Assembly: GCF_026236535.1 (NCBI RefSeq)
Contig: NZ_JAHTMW010000019.1
Location: 62,001 to 126,000 of the forward strand
Direction: 5' to 3'
Source: Streptomyces sp. SKN60
GTDB taxonomy: Bacteria > Actinomycetota > Actinomycetes > Streptomycetales > Streptomycetaceae
Length of the DNA stretch: 64,000 nt
A model generated the notes under the pieces. That model saw only the letters and a program-made list of their open reading frames with translations, was not told where the DNA came from and made no database searches. The translations under genes were made by a program, and so were the position numbers. Of the stretch, positions 43,904 to 51,174 are shown piece by piece. Within the stretch, counting starts at the first letter, position 1, and each line of letters starts with the position of its first letter.

Positions 43904-43921
43904 GCGAGCCTGGACGTTGCA

Positions 43922-44022
43922 CGGCCCCGGGCCGACGACGTCGGCGGACGGAGTCCGGCGCAGCGCCTCGAAGCCCGTGAGGCGCCCCGGCGCCGAGTGG
44001 TGCGAGGGGCGCGTCGGGGAAA
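43922..44022. repeat. Inverted-repeat element, arm B
   Basis: Reverse-complement partner of arm A (42994-43093), about 930 bp away centre to centre. It lies immediately beside the terminator of the DUF1416 gene. Confidence 0.85.
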
Positions 44023-44026
44023 TGGA

Positions 44027-44087
44027 CCGAAGGGCCGTGCCTCAAGTCCCGGAAAGCGTCCAACCCCCAGGAGGCACGGCCCTTCGG
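44027..44087. terminator. Terminator of the sseA-DUF1416 operon
   Basis: CCGAAGGGCCGTGCCTC (44027-44043) pairs perfectly over 17 bp with 44071-44087 around a 27-nt loop, just downstream of the DUF1416 stop on the minus strand. Confidence 0.82.
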
Positions 44088-44105
44088 CCGGTCAAGCGTG
44101 CGGCG

Positions 44106-44393
44106 TCACACCGCGATGGCGACCTCGGCCAGGCCGCCGTGCTGGGCCACGACCTGGCGGTCGGCGGTGCCGCCGGGGACCAGGGCGCGGACGGTCCAGG
44201 TGCCCTCCGCCGCGTAGAAGCGGAACTGGCCGGTGGCGGAGGTGGGGACCTCGGCCGTGAACTCGCCGGTCGAGTCCAGGAGGCGGACGTAACCGGTGAC
44301 GGGCTGGCCGTCCTTGGTCACGTAGCCCTGGATGGTGGTCTCACCGGGCTTGATGGTCGAGGCGTCGGGGCCGCCGGGCTGCGCTCCGCACAT
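44106..44393 (-). CDS. DUF1416 family protein (SseC-like)
   Basis: 95 aa with a beta-sandwich, carboxypeptidase-regulatory-like repeat. PGETTIQGYVTKDGQPVTGYVRLLDSTGEF and GTWTVRALVPGG are family hallmarks. It begins MCGAQPGG. It follows sseA by 36 bp on the same strand, the conserved actinobacterial sseA-sseC pairing, so it probably assists thiosulfate sulfurtransferase or sulfur metabolism. The exact role is unknown. Confidence 0.9.
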   Translation of the reverse strand: MCGAQPGGPDASTIKPGETTIQGYVTKDGQPVTGYVRLLDSTGEFTAEVPTSATGQFRFYAAEGTWTVRALVPGGTADRQVVAQHGGLAEVAIAV

Positions 44394-44429
44394 GTCAGTA
44401 ATCCTTACGGTCGAAGGGGGAGGAAGGTC

Positions 44430-45275
44430 TTACTTGTTGGCGCCGAGCTCGATCGGCACGCCGACGAGGGAGCCGTACTCGGTCCACGAACCGTCGTAGT
44501 TCTTGACGTTCGTGACCTCGAGCAGCTCGTGCAGGACGAACCAGGTGAGCGCGGAGCGCTCGCCGATGCGGCAGTAGGCGACGGTGTCCTTCGCCAGGTC
44601 GACCTGCTCGGCCTCGTAGAGGGCCTTCAGCTCCTCGTCCGACTTGAAGGTGCCGTCGTCGTTGGCGTTCTTCGACCACGGGATGTTGCGGGCGCTCGGC
44701 ACGTGGCCCGGGCGCTGCGACTGCTCCTGCGGGAGGTGGGCCGGCGCGAGGAGCTTGCCGGAGAACTCGTCGGGCGAGCGCACGTCGACGAGGTTCTGGG
44801 TGCCGATCGCGGCCACGACGTCGTCGCGGAAGGCACGGATGGAGGTGTCCTGGGCCTGGGCCTTGTACTCGGTGGCCGGGCGGTTCGGGACCTCGGAGCC
44901 GTCGACCAGGTCGCGGGAGTCGAGCTCCCACTTCTTGCGGCCGCCGTCGAGGAGCTTCACGTCCTGGTGGCCGTAGAGCTTGAAGTACCAGTAGGCGTAC
45001 GAGGCGAACCAGTTGTTGTTGCCGCCGTAGAGGACCACGGTGGTGTCGTTGCCGATGCCCTTGGCCGAGAGGAGCTTCTCGAAGCCCTCCTGGTCGATGA
45101 AGTCACGGCGGACCGGGTCCTGGAGGTCCTTCGTCCAGTCGATCCGGATGGCGTTCTTGATGTGGTTCTTCTCGTAGGCGGACGTGTCCTCGTCCACCTC
45201 GACGAGGGCGACCTGCGGGTTGTCGAGGTTGGCCTCGACCCAGTCGGCGTCGACCAGGACGTCGCTGCGAGCCAT
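44430..45275 (-). CDS. sseA: Thiosulfate/3-mercaptopyruvate sulfurtransferase (rhodanese)
   Basis: 281-aa enzyme moving sulfane sulfur to thiol acceptors. It has two rhodanese domains. The C-terminal one holds the active-site Cys235 in VAYCRIGERSALTW, and the N-terminal one is inactive-type (LYGGNNNWFASYAYW). LVDVRSPDEFSG and HVPSARNIPW are standard. The ATG at 45275 has GGAGGAGAAAC upstream; a longer frame to 45563 would swallow the leader peptide region. A 26-residue leader peptide lies upstream on the same strand, suggesting sulfur- or cysteine-dependent control. Confidence 0.95.
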   Translation of the reverse strand: MARSDVLVDADWVEANLDNPQVALVEVDEDTSAYEKNHIKNAIRIDWTKDLQDPVRRDFIDQEGFEKLLSAKGIGNDTTVVLYGGNNNWFASYAYWYFKLYGHQDVKLLDGGRKKWELDSRDLVDGSEVPNRPATEYKAQAQDTSIRAFRDDVVAAIGTQNLVDVRSPDEFSGKLLAPAHLPQEQSQRPGHVPSARNIPWSKNANDDGTFKSDEELKALYEAEQVDLAKDTVAYCRIGERSALTWFVLHELLEVTNVKNYDGSWTEYGSLVGVPIELGANK

Positions 45276-45445
45276 GCTGTTTCTCCTCCGGGGCAGTGTG
45301 CGGCGGTTCGTGCGGGGTGGTGCGGGTACGCGTCGGCTCGCGGTGCGGACGACGGCGTACGGCTGCGCAAGGGTGGCCCCGGCATCACGACGCGGGAATT
45401 TCACGCCGTAGGGGCCTGAGGGAATACGGGAGATGTGCGTCCCGC

Positions 45446-45526
45446 TCAGACCGAGCGACAGAGCATGGCGGCGACGCGGCACAGGTCTACTGCCCGCCGC
45501 TTCGTGAGTTCCGCCTGTCGCTTCAT
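45446..45526 (-). CDS. Leader peptide upstream of sseA
   Basis: 26 codons from ATG (with CGAGGGC upstream) to TGA. The sequence starts MKRQAELTKRRAVD and ends LCRVAAMLCRSV. It has the basic start and RAVDL.RV...LC pattern of small actinobacterial leader peptides found before sulfur and cysteine genes. Two cysteine codons (LCRV, LCRS) could let ribosome stalling report cysteine supply. It lies 170 nt before sseA. Confidence 0.78.
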   Translation of the reverse strand: MKRQAELTKRRAVDLCRVAAMLCRSV

Positions 45527-45574
45527 GCCCTCGATCGTAGGGACGGACCGGCGGCCGTGTCACCGGTGTGTCGT

Positions 45575-45693
45575 ATTCTGAGACGCGATCATCCGATATA
45601 CGAGATCGAAGGCGAGTACGGATCTCCCCCGGACGCCCGCCGAGCGCCCGCGTCCCTTCACTTTCTACAGATCGGACGCCGCCGTCTCAGAAT
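45575..45693. promoter_or_regulatory. Distant inverted repeat around sseA leader promoter
   Basis: ATTCTGAGACG (45575-45585) and its exact reverse complement (45683-45693) are 97 bp apart. The first lies about 50 bp upstream of the leader peptide start, where its promoter should be. They may be two sites for one dimeric regulator rather than a hairpin. Confidence 0.45.
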
Positions 45694-45709
45694 GTGATCA
45701 GTTGGCTGC

Positions 45710-46402
45710 TCAGCCGGCGCCGAGCGCCACGTTCCGGCCGGTCACCGTCACCACGAGACCGTTCTCCCGGGCCTCGACCTTCGTCAGGCGCATGCCCTTC
45801 GGCAGGCCCTCGATCCGCCGGTCGAAGTCGGTGCGGGAGCGCACCATGCCCTCCAGGCCCGGGATGCCCTCGCCGGGCACCTCGTCCGCGCGCACCCGGA
45901 TGGTGTCGCCGTTCACCAGGGTCACCGTGGACAGCACGGAGCGGGTCAGCGTCCGGCCCAGGATCCGCACCCCGCCCGTCACCTTCAGCTTGCCGTCGCC
46001 GCCGTACGCCACCTTCGCGTCCCGGCCCGAGGCCGCGGCCAGGTCGGGGTAGGCGATCAGGGCGGTGCCGTCGGCGCTGCCCGCGCGCTCGATCCCGTAG
46101 GCGTCGGTCAGGATCACGTCGTGCAGCGTGGCGTTCATCTCGTCGATCCGCACCGGGCGGCCCCCGGCCATCACCTGGACGCCGGTGAAGCGCACCTCGA
46201 CCTCGTCGAAGCCGCGGCCGGCGGCCTGGGTGAGGAACGGGAAGCCCTTGATGTCGACGTCCGTGGACTCGGGACGCACCGCGCCGACCTGCACCCCCTC
46301 GGCGGCCTCCGACTCCGCGTACGACGCGGCGACCCGGTCCGCACCGACCAGGAGCCCGCCCAGCACCACGGCCACGATCAGCACCATCCGTAGTGCTCGC
46401 AT
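45710..46402 (-). CDS. LmeA-like phospholipid-binding (DUF2993) protein
   Basis: 230 aa. A single N-terminal membrane segment (RMVLIVAVVLGGLLVGAD) leads to an extracytoplasmic domain of the DUF2993/LmeA family. Typical stretches are VDIKGFPFLTQAAGRGFDEVEVRFTGV and a terminal GLVVTVTGRNVAL. Mycobacterial LmeA binds phospholipids and supports lipomannan synthesis; the Streptomyces role is inferred. The ATG at 46402 gives the correct signal segment; a longer frame has none. Confidence 0.85.
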   Translation of the reverse strand: MRALRMVLIVAVVLGGLLVGADRVAASYAESEAAEGVQVGAVRPESTDVDIKGFPFLTQAAGRGFDEVEVRFTGVQVMAGGRPVRIDEMNATLHDVILTDAYGIERAGSADGTALIAYPDLAAASGRDAKVAYGGDGKLKVTGGVRILGRTLTRSVLSTVTLVNGDTIRVRADEVPGEGIPGLEGMVRSRTDFDRRIEGLPKGMRLTKVEARENGLVVTVTGRNVALGAG

Positions 46403-46505
46403 GCGTTTCTGCCCCCAGATCACGAGTCCGGCCCCCCGACACAAGATCGACGTGTCAGGGGGCCGGTCGGTTCCCCGGAGTCTCACGCTCCGGTCGGTGC
46501 GGGGG

Positions 46506-47705
46506 CTACGCGAGCGCCCTGCCGAGCAGATAGATCGCGGGCACGGCGGCGGTCAGCGGCAGCGCCACACCGGCCGTCATGTGCACGAACCGCGACGGGT
46601 AGTCGTAGCTCGCCACCCGCAGCCCGACCAGCGCGCAGACGCCCGCGCCGAGGCCGAGCAGCGCGCCGGAGCCGCCGAGTCCGGTGAGCCCGCCGGCCGC
46701 GATGCCGCCGCCCGCCGCCGCGAGCAGCGCGACGACCACGGAGGCCGGGCCGGGCAGCGGGAGGGCGCGGGCCAGGACGGTGGCGGCGACGGCGACCGCG
46801 CCGACGACCACGGCGTCCGCCTCGGCGCCGAGCTGTCCGGCGGCCAGGATCGCCAGGGCCGCCGAGGCGACCGTCGCCATCAGGCCGTACATCCGCTCGT
46901 CCGGATCGGCGTGGCTGCGCAGCTGGAGCACCAGCGTGAGCAGCACCCACACGCCGAGGGTGCCGATGACGGCGGCCGGGGTGTGCTCCCGGCCGGCGAT
47001 CAGGAGCACGGCGTCGGCGACGACCCCGCCGAGGAAGGCCAGCGCGATGCCCTGCCGGGCGGGCCACATGCCGTTGAGCCGGAACCAGCCGGCCGCGGTG
47101 AGGCCCTGGAGCAGCAGCAGTGGGACGAGTAGCGCGTACGGGCCGACGGCCGCGCCGACCGCGAGCAGCACGCCGAGACCGGCGGTGAGCGCGGCCGGCT
47201 GCATCCCGGGCTCGATGATCGGCGACCGGCCCTCGGCGCGGGCGCGCTGGGCGTCGGTGACCCGGGAGTTCCCGGAGAGGGTCGGCGGGGAGTAGGCGGG
47301 GCCGGGCTCCGCGGGGGCCGCCATCGCCTCGGGAGCGGGCGCGGGAGCGGGAGCGGGCTCGTACGCCACGGGGGCCGGGGCCTGGGCCTCGTACCCCTCG
47401 TACCCCTCGTACCCCTCGTACCCCTCGTACCCCTCGTACCCGTACGGCATCTCCGGGGGCAGCGGGTGGCCGCCCGTGGCGGGCTGCCGGCCGTACCCCT
47501 GGCCCTGGGGAGGCAGATACGTGGTGTCGTACGACACGGGCGCCTGCGGCTGCTGCACCACCGGCTGGTACTGCGTGTCCCAGGTCTGACCCTCCCACGT
47601 CTGGGTGATGCTCGGGTCGTACGGTTGACCGCCCTGGGGGCTCCCTTGGGCGCTCCCCTGGGGGCTCCCCTGCGGGTCGTACGGGTACTGCTGATCACTG
47701 CTCAT
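46506..47705 (-). CDS. Polytopic membrane protein with repetitive N-terminal tail
   Basis: 399 aa. The N-terminal 150 residues are disordered and repetitive: QGSPQGSAQGSPQGG, Tyr/Pro/Gln-rich blocks and a GYE repeat (six 9-bp units). Ten or so hydrophobic segments follow. LNGMWPARQGIALAFLGGVVADAVLLI and RMYGLMATVASAALAILAAGQLGAEAD are recognisable as the actinobacterial integral membrane family encoded next to MoaD/ThiS proteins. The function is unknown. The start MSSDQQYPYDP is 10 bp after the MoaD-like stop. Confidence 0.8.
   Translation of the reverse strand: MSSDQQYPYDPQGSPQGSAQGSPQGGQPYDPSITQTWEGQTWDTQYQPVVQQPQAPVSYDTTYLPPQGQGYGRQPATGGHPLPPEMPYGYEGYEGYEGYEGYEGYEAQAPAPVAYEPAPAPAPAPEAMAAPAEPGPAYSPPTLSGNSRVTDAQRARAEGRSPIIEPGMQPAALTAGLGVLLAVGAAVGPYALLVPLLLLQGLTAAGWFRLNGMWPARQGIALAFLGGVVADAVLLIAGREHTPAAVIGTLGVWVLLTLVLQLRSHADPDERMYGLMATVASAALAILAAGQLGAEADAVVVGAVAVAATVLARALPLPGPASVVVALLAAAGGGIAAGGLTGLGGSGALLGLGAGVCALVGLRVASYDYPSRFVHMTAGVALPLTAAVPAIYLLGRALA
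47388..47441. repeat. 9-bp tandem repeat encoding GYE
   Basis: Six perfect copies of CTCGTACCC, giving Gly-Tyr-Glu repeats in the cytoplasmic tail of the membrane protein. Confidence 0.92.
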
Positions 47706-47715
47706 GGTGTGCGGT

Positions 47716-47970
47716 TCACCCTCCTGCGAACGGGGGGAGCACCTCGACCGTGCCGCCCTCGGCCAGCCGTACCGTCTCATGCGCGCGGGTCCCGACCGGG
47801 TCGCCGTCGATGAGGAACGAGCAGCGCTGGAGGACCCGGGTCAGCTCGCCGGGGTGCCGCTCGCGGACCGAGGCCAGGGCCTCCGCGAGGGTCTCGGCGG
47901 CGTACGGCTCCTCGGCGACCCCCGCGGCCGCCTTCGCCGCGGCCCAGTAGCGGATGGTTCCCGCTGCCAT
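47716..47970 (-). CDS. MoaD/ThiS-family sulfur carrier protein
   Basis: 84 aa with the ubiquitin-like fold: IRYWAAAKAAAGVAEEPYAAETLAEALASVRERHP, then DGDPVGTRAHETVRLAEGGTVEVLPPFAGG. The C-terminal Gly-Gly would be thiocarboxylated. It could serve molybdopterin, thiamine or another sulfur pathway; none is adjacent. The ATG at 47970 has GGGAG before it. Confidence 0.88.
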   Translation of the reverse strand: MAAGTIRYWAAAKAAAGVAEEPYAAETLAEALASVRERHPGELTRVLQRCSFLIDGDPVGTRAHETVRLAEGGTVEVLPPFAGG

Positions 47971-48015
47971 AGCGGCACTCCCTTCGTTCGTGTGCGCGCC
48001 GCCCCCCATGATGGG

Positions 48016-48894
48016 CTATGGCCGGGCGAGCCAGTTCCCGAGGCGGTCGAGCAGCTCGTCGCCCGCCGCGTTCTCGGCGTGGCCCATGCCGCGCTCCAGC
48101 CACAGTTCGGCCGGACTGCCGGCCGTCTCCGCGGCCTCCACGAGCATCCGGGGGTGGTCGAGCGGGAAGTACGGGTCGCGGTCCCCGTGCACCACGAGCA
48201 GCGGGGTCGGCGCGATCAGCGGCACCGCCTCGAACGGCGCGAGCGGCACCGGATCCCACTCCTTGCGGTCGATCCGCGTCCCGAGGCCGTAGCGCCCGAC
48301 CAGCCGGCCCACCGGCCGGGTGACCACCCAGTGCACACGGCGCATCGACGGCGTCCCCCGGTAGTACCAGCGGGCCGGGGCGGAGACGGCGGCCACGGCG
48401 TCCGCGCGGGCGTCCGTCCCCTTCTCCAGAGCGGCGTGCCGCAGCACGACCGAGCCGCCCATGGAGAAGCCGACCGTCGCCACGCGCGCGTGGCCGAGCT
48501 CGCGTGCCCAGCGGACGGCGGCGGACAGGTCCAGGACCTCGCGGTCGCCGACCGTGGAGCGGCCGCCGGAACGCCCGTGGCCGCGGAAGGAGAACGAGAC
48601 CACGGCGGCGTGCCGGCGGAAGGCCTGCGCGGCGCGCCTGACCGCCGGCCGGTCGGCCGAGCCGGTGAACCCGTGCGCGAGGACCACCGCGGTACCTGCG
48701 CCCGCAGAGGCACCCGCGTAGGCACCCGCATCGGCGCCCGTATCGGTGACACTGGCTGTGGAGGGTTCGTAAACCGCCTCGATCCGGACACCGTCATCCG
48801 TACGCAACACCGTGCGCAAGGTGGCGCGGCGCGGGACGGAAGTGAGCGAGGAAACATCCACCATGTGAAATCGGCCCTCTGCCTCGGAACTCAT
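48016..48894 (-). CDS. Alpha/beta hydrolase
   Basis: 292 aa with the serine hydrolase fold: the nucleophile in GFSMGGSVVL, oxyanion region LAHGFTGSADR, acid in VVHGDRDPYFPLDHP and catalytic His in ERGMGHAENA. The N-terminal part holds a repeat-derived DTGADAGAYAGASAGAG insert. The substrate is probably an ester or thioester. It is divergent from glnR; its start has no strong ribosome site, so MVDVSSLT ten codons in is an alternative. Confidence 0.85.
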   Translation of the reverse strand: MSSEAEGRFHMVDVSSLTSVPRRATLRTVLRTDDGVRIEAVYEPSTASVTDTGADAGAYAGASAGAGTAVVLAHGFTGSADRPAVRRAAQAFRRHAAVVSFSFRGHGRSGGRSTVGDREVLDLSAAVRWARELGHARVATVGFSMGGSVVLRHAALEKGTDARADAVAAVSAPARWYYRGTPSMRRVHWVVTRPVGRLVGRYGLGTRIDRKEWDPVPLAPFEAVPLIAPTPLLVVHGDRDPYFPLDHPRMLVEAAETAGSPAELWLERGMGHAENAAGDELLDRLGNWLARP

Positions 48895-48916
48895 GTGAGC
48901 TATTGTGCTTGGCAGA

Positions 48917-48955
48917 GGATCCGGGCAATGCAGCCCCCGGGTCCTTTTGTGTTTT
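48917..48955 (+). terminator. Hairpin with T-tract in the glnR leader
   Basis: GGATCCGGG pairs with CCCGGGTCC (one G-U pair), followed by TTTTGTGTTTT. It is the shape of an intrinsic terminator, reading toward glnR and about 130 bp before its start. It may attenuate glnR or end a small RNA. Confidence 0.5.
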
Positions 48956-49081
48956 CCGACCGTTGTTACGGACAGGTGAACAAAAGCTCTCGGGGCGCGA
49001 GGGCCGAGGAGGAACCGACGTCATGGACGATCGACCCCGTACGAAGCACGACCGACCGACGAGCGTGGCAGGTGGGACGCG

Positions 49082-49963
49082 ATGAGTTCTCTGCTGCTCC
49101 TCACCAACGCTCTGCAGCCGTCGACCGAAGTGCTGCCCGCCCTCGGTCTACTGCTCCACAACGTGCGGGTGGCCCCCGCCGAGGGCCCGGCCCTGGTGGA
49201 CACCCCGGGCGCCGACGTGATCCTGGTGGACGGGCGGCGTGACCTGCCACAGGTGCGCTCGCTCTGTCAGCTGCTGCGCTCCACCGGCCCGGGCTGTCCG
49301 CTGATCCTGGTCGTCACGGAGGGCGGTCTCGCCGCCGTCACCGCCGACTGGGGCATCGACGACGTACTGCTCGACACGGCGGGGCCGGCCGAGGTGGAGG
49401 CGCGGCTGCGCCTGGCCATGGGCCGGCAGCAGATCGGCGTGGACGACTCCCCCATGGAGATCCGCAACGGCGACCTGTCGGTCGACGAGGCCACGTACAG
49501 CGCCAAGCTGAAGGGCCGGGTCCTGGACCTGACCTTCAAGGAGTTCGAACTGCTCAAGTACCTCGCCCAGCACCCGGGGCGGGTCTTCACCCGGGCGCAG
49601 CTCCTCCAGGAGGTGTGGGGGTACGACTACTTCGGCGGCACCCGAACGGTCGATGTGCACGTACGGAGGCTCCGCGCCAAGCTCGGCCCGGAGCACGAGT
49701 CGCTGATCGGCACCGTCCGCAACGTCGGCTACCGCTTCGTGACGCCGGAGAAGGCGGACCGCTCGGCCGACCGTTCGGCCGACCGTTCGGCGGATCGGTC
49801 CACAGATCGTTCGGCCGACCGTTCGGCGGACCGATCGGGGGATCGATCGGCGGACCGATCGGGGGATCGATCGGCGGACCGATCGGGGGACCGTTCCGAA
49901 GGGCGCGCGGAGGCGCGCGTCAAGGCGGACACGCGGGAACTCACTCCGGTGGAGGACCGTTAA
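49082..49963 (+). CDS. glnR: Nitrogen master regulator GlnR with a long repeat tail
   Basis: 293-aa OmpR-family orphan regulator that activates or represses nitrogen genes (glnA, amtB, nirB). The atypical receiver (1-125, SSLLLLTNALQPSTEVLPALG...VILVDGRRD) and the winged helix (about 130-222, VLDLTFKEFELLKYLAQHPGRVFTRAQLLQEVWGYDYFGGTRTVDVHVRRL) match S. coelicolor GlnR closely. The C-terminus is strange: residues 226-273 are twelve DRS(A/G/T/E) tetrapeptides from a 12-bp repeat, then a short EGRAEARVK tail. S. coelicolor GlnR is 267 aa with no such array. The GTGGGACGC site precedes the ATG. Confidence 0.95.
   Translation: MSSLLLLTNALQPSTEVLPALGLLLHNVRVAPAEGPALVDTPGADVILVDGRRDLPQVRSLCQLLRSTGPGCPLILVVTEGGLAAVTADWGIDDVLLDTAGPAEVEARLRLAMGRQQIGVDDSPMEIRNGDLSVDEATYSAKLKGRVLDLTFKEFELLKYLAQHPGRVFTRAQLLQEVWGYDYFGGTRTVDVHVRRLRAKLGPEHESLIGTVRNVGYRFVTPEKADRSADRSADRSADRSTDRSADRSADRSGDRSADRSGDRSADRSGDRSEGRAEARVKADTRELTPVEDR
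49757..49900. repeat. Twelve 12-bp repeats in the glnR tail
   Basis: The units encode DRSA, DRSG, DRST and DRSE. In the second half they become 24-bp higher-order units built on GGCGGACCGATCGGGGGATC. The array is rich in CGATCG palindromes and is open in three frames on both strands. Confidence 0.95.
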
Positions 49964-50024
49964 CGTGGCGTATGCCACAGCGCGACCTGCCGGTAGGTAG
50001 GTCACCCCGCGTAGACTTCCGCGC

Positions 50025-51050
50025 GTGGCCAAGGTGACGCGGGATGACGTTGCGCGACTGGCGGGTACTTCTACCGCGGTCGTGAGTTACGTGATCAACA
50101 ACGGACCCCGGCCGGTCGCCCCGGCCACGCGCGAGCGTGTCCTCGCCGCCATCAAGGAGCTGGGCTACCGACCCGACCGGGTGGCCCAGGCGATGGCCTC
50201 CCGGCGCACCGACCTCATAGGCATGATCGTGCCGGACGCCCGGCAGCCCTTCTTCGCGGAGATGGCGCACGCGGTCGAGCAGGCCGCCGCCGAGCGCGGA
50301 AAGATGGTCCTGGTCGGCAACTCCGACTACCGCACCGAGCGCGAGATCCACTATCTGCGGGCCTTCCTCGGCATGCGGGTGTCCGGTCTGATCCTGGTCA
50401 GCCAGGGCATGAGCGAGCAGGCCGCGAGCGAGATCGAGGCCTGGGACGCCAAGGTCGTGCTGCTGCACGAGCGGCCCGAGGCGATCGACGACGTCGCCGT
50501 CGTCACCGACGACATCGGCGGCGCGCAGCTCGCCACCCGGCACCTCCTGGAGCACGGGCACCCGTACGTGGCGTGCATGGGCGGCGTGCCGAACACCCCG
50601 GCCGTCGGCGACCCGGTCGCCGACCACGTCGAGGGCTGGCGGCGGGCCATGCTGGAGGCCGGCCGCCCGGTCGAGGGCCGGCTCTTCGAGGCCCCGTACA
50701 ACCGCTACGACGCGTACAAGATCGCGCTGGAGATCCTGGCCGGGCCGCAGCGGCCGCCGGCCATCTTCTGCTCGACCGACGACCAGGCCCTCGGCGTGCT
50801 GCGGGCCGCCCGCGAGCTGCGCATCGACGTGCCGAGGGAGCTGGCCGTGGCCGGCTTCGACGACGTGAAGGAGGCGGCGCTCGCGGATCCGCCGCTGACC
50901 ACCGTCTACTCCGACCGCCCGGCGATGGCCCGGGCGGCGGTGGACCTGGTGCTCGACGACTCGCTGCGGGTCGCGGGCTCGCGGCGGGAGCGGGTGAAGC
51001 AGTTCCCGTCGGCGCTGATCGTGCGCGGCTCCTGCGGCTGCGAGCACTGA
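50025..51050 (+). CDS. LacI-family transcriptional regulator
   Basis: 341 aa. The N-terminal helix-turn-helix (VTRDDVARLAGTSTAVVSYVINNGPRPVAPATRERVLAAI) is followed by a periplasmic-binding-protein-like ligand domain (about 60-335) with DLIGMIVPDARQPFFAEMAHA and VAVAGFDDVKEA. The ligand is probably a sugar. It ends with SCGCEH. The GTG start is 61 bp after glnR, on the same strand. No sugar genes are adjacent. Confidence 0.93.
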   Translation: MAKVTRDDVARLAGTSTAVVSYVINNGPRPVAPATRERVLAAIKELGYRPDRVAQAMASRRTDLIGMIVPDARQPFFAEMAHAVEQAAAERGKMVLVGNSDYRTEREIHYLRAFLGMRVSGLILVSQGMSEQAASEIEAWDAKVVLLHERPEAIDDVAVVTDDIGGAQLATRHLLEHGHPYVACMGGVPNTPAVGDPVADHVEGWRRAMLEAGRPVEGRLFEAPYNRYDAYKIALEILAGPQRPPAIFCSTDDQALGVLRAARELRIDVPRELAVAGFDDVKEAALADPPLTTVYSDRPAMARAAVDLVLDDSLRVAGSRRERVKQFPSALIVRGSCGCEH

Positions 51051-51122
51051 CCCCGTAAACCCGGCCCTGCCTGACCCGTACACGTCGAGTCTTTATTTCG
51101 GGCATACAGGCTTCTGTCGGGC

Positions 51123-51155
51123 TTCTCACCCCGTCCTCAGACGGTTCTCATGTAC
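51123..51155 (+). promoter_or_regulatory. Three 11-bp direct repeats upstream of htrA
   Basis: TTCTCACCCCG, TCCTCAGACGG and TTCTCATGTAC are consecutive with 11-bp periodicity, ending 19 bp before the start codon. OmpR-family regulators bind such helical-phase repeats. The downstream response regulator is the obvious candidate. Confidence 0.6.
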
Positions 51156-51174
51156 GGCTCCGAGAGTCGTAGCC

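Noticed and set aside
49757..49900. CRISPR-like array
   Set aside because: The repeats are contiguous, in frame inside glnR and lack unique spacers. No cas genes are present. The same holds for the other short arrays.
49729..49944. Antisense open frame through the glnR repeat (ERSADRSPDRS-type protein)
   Set aside because: It arises only because the 12-bp repeat is palindromic and open in several frames. It has no ribosome site or conserved part.
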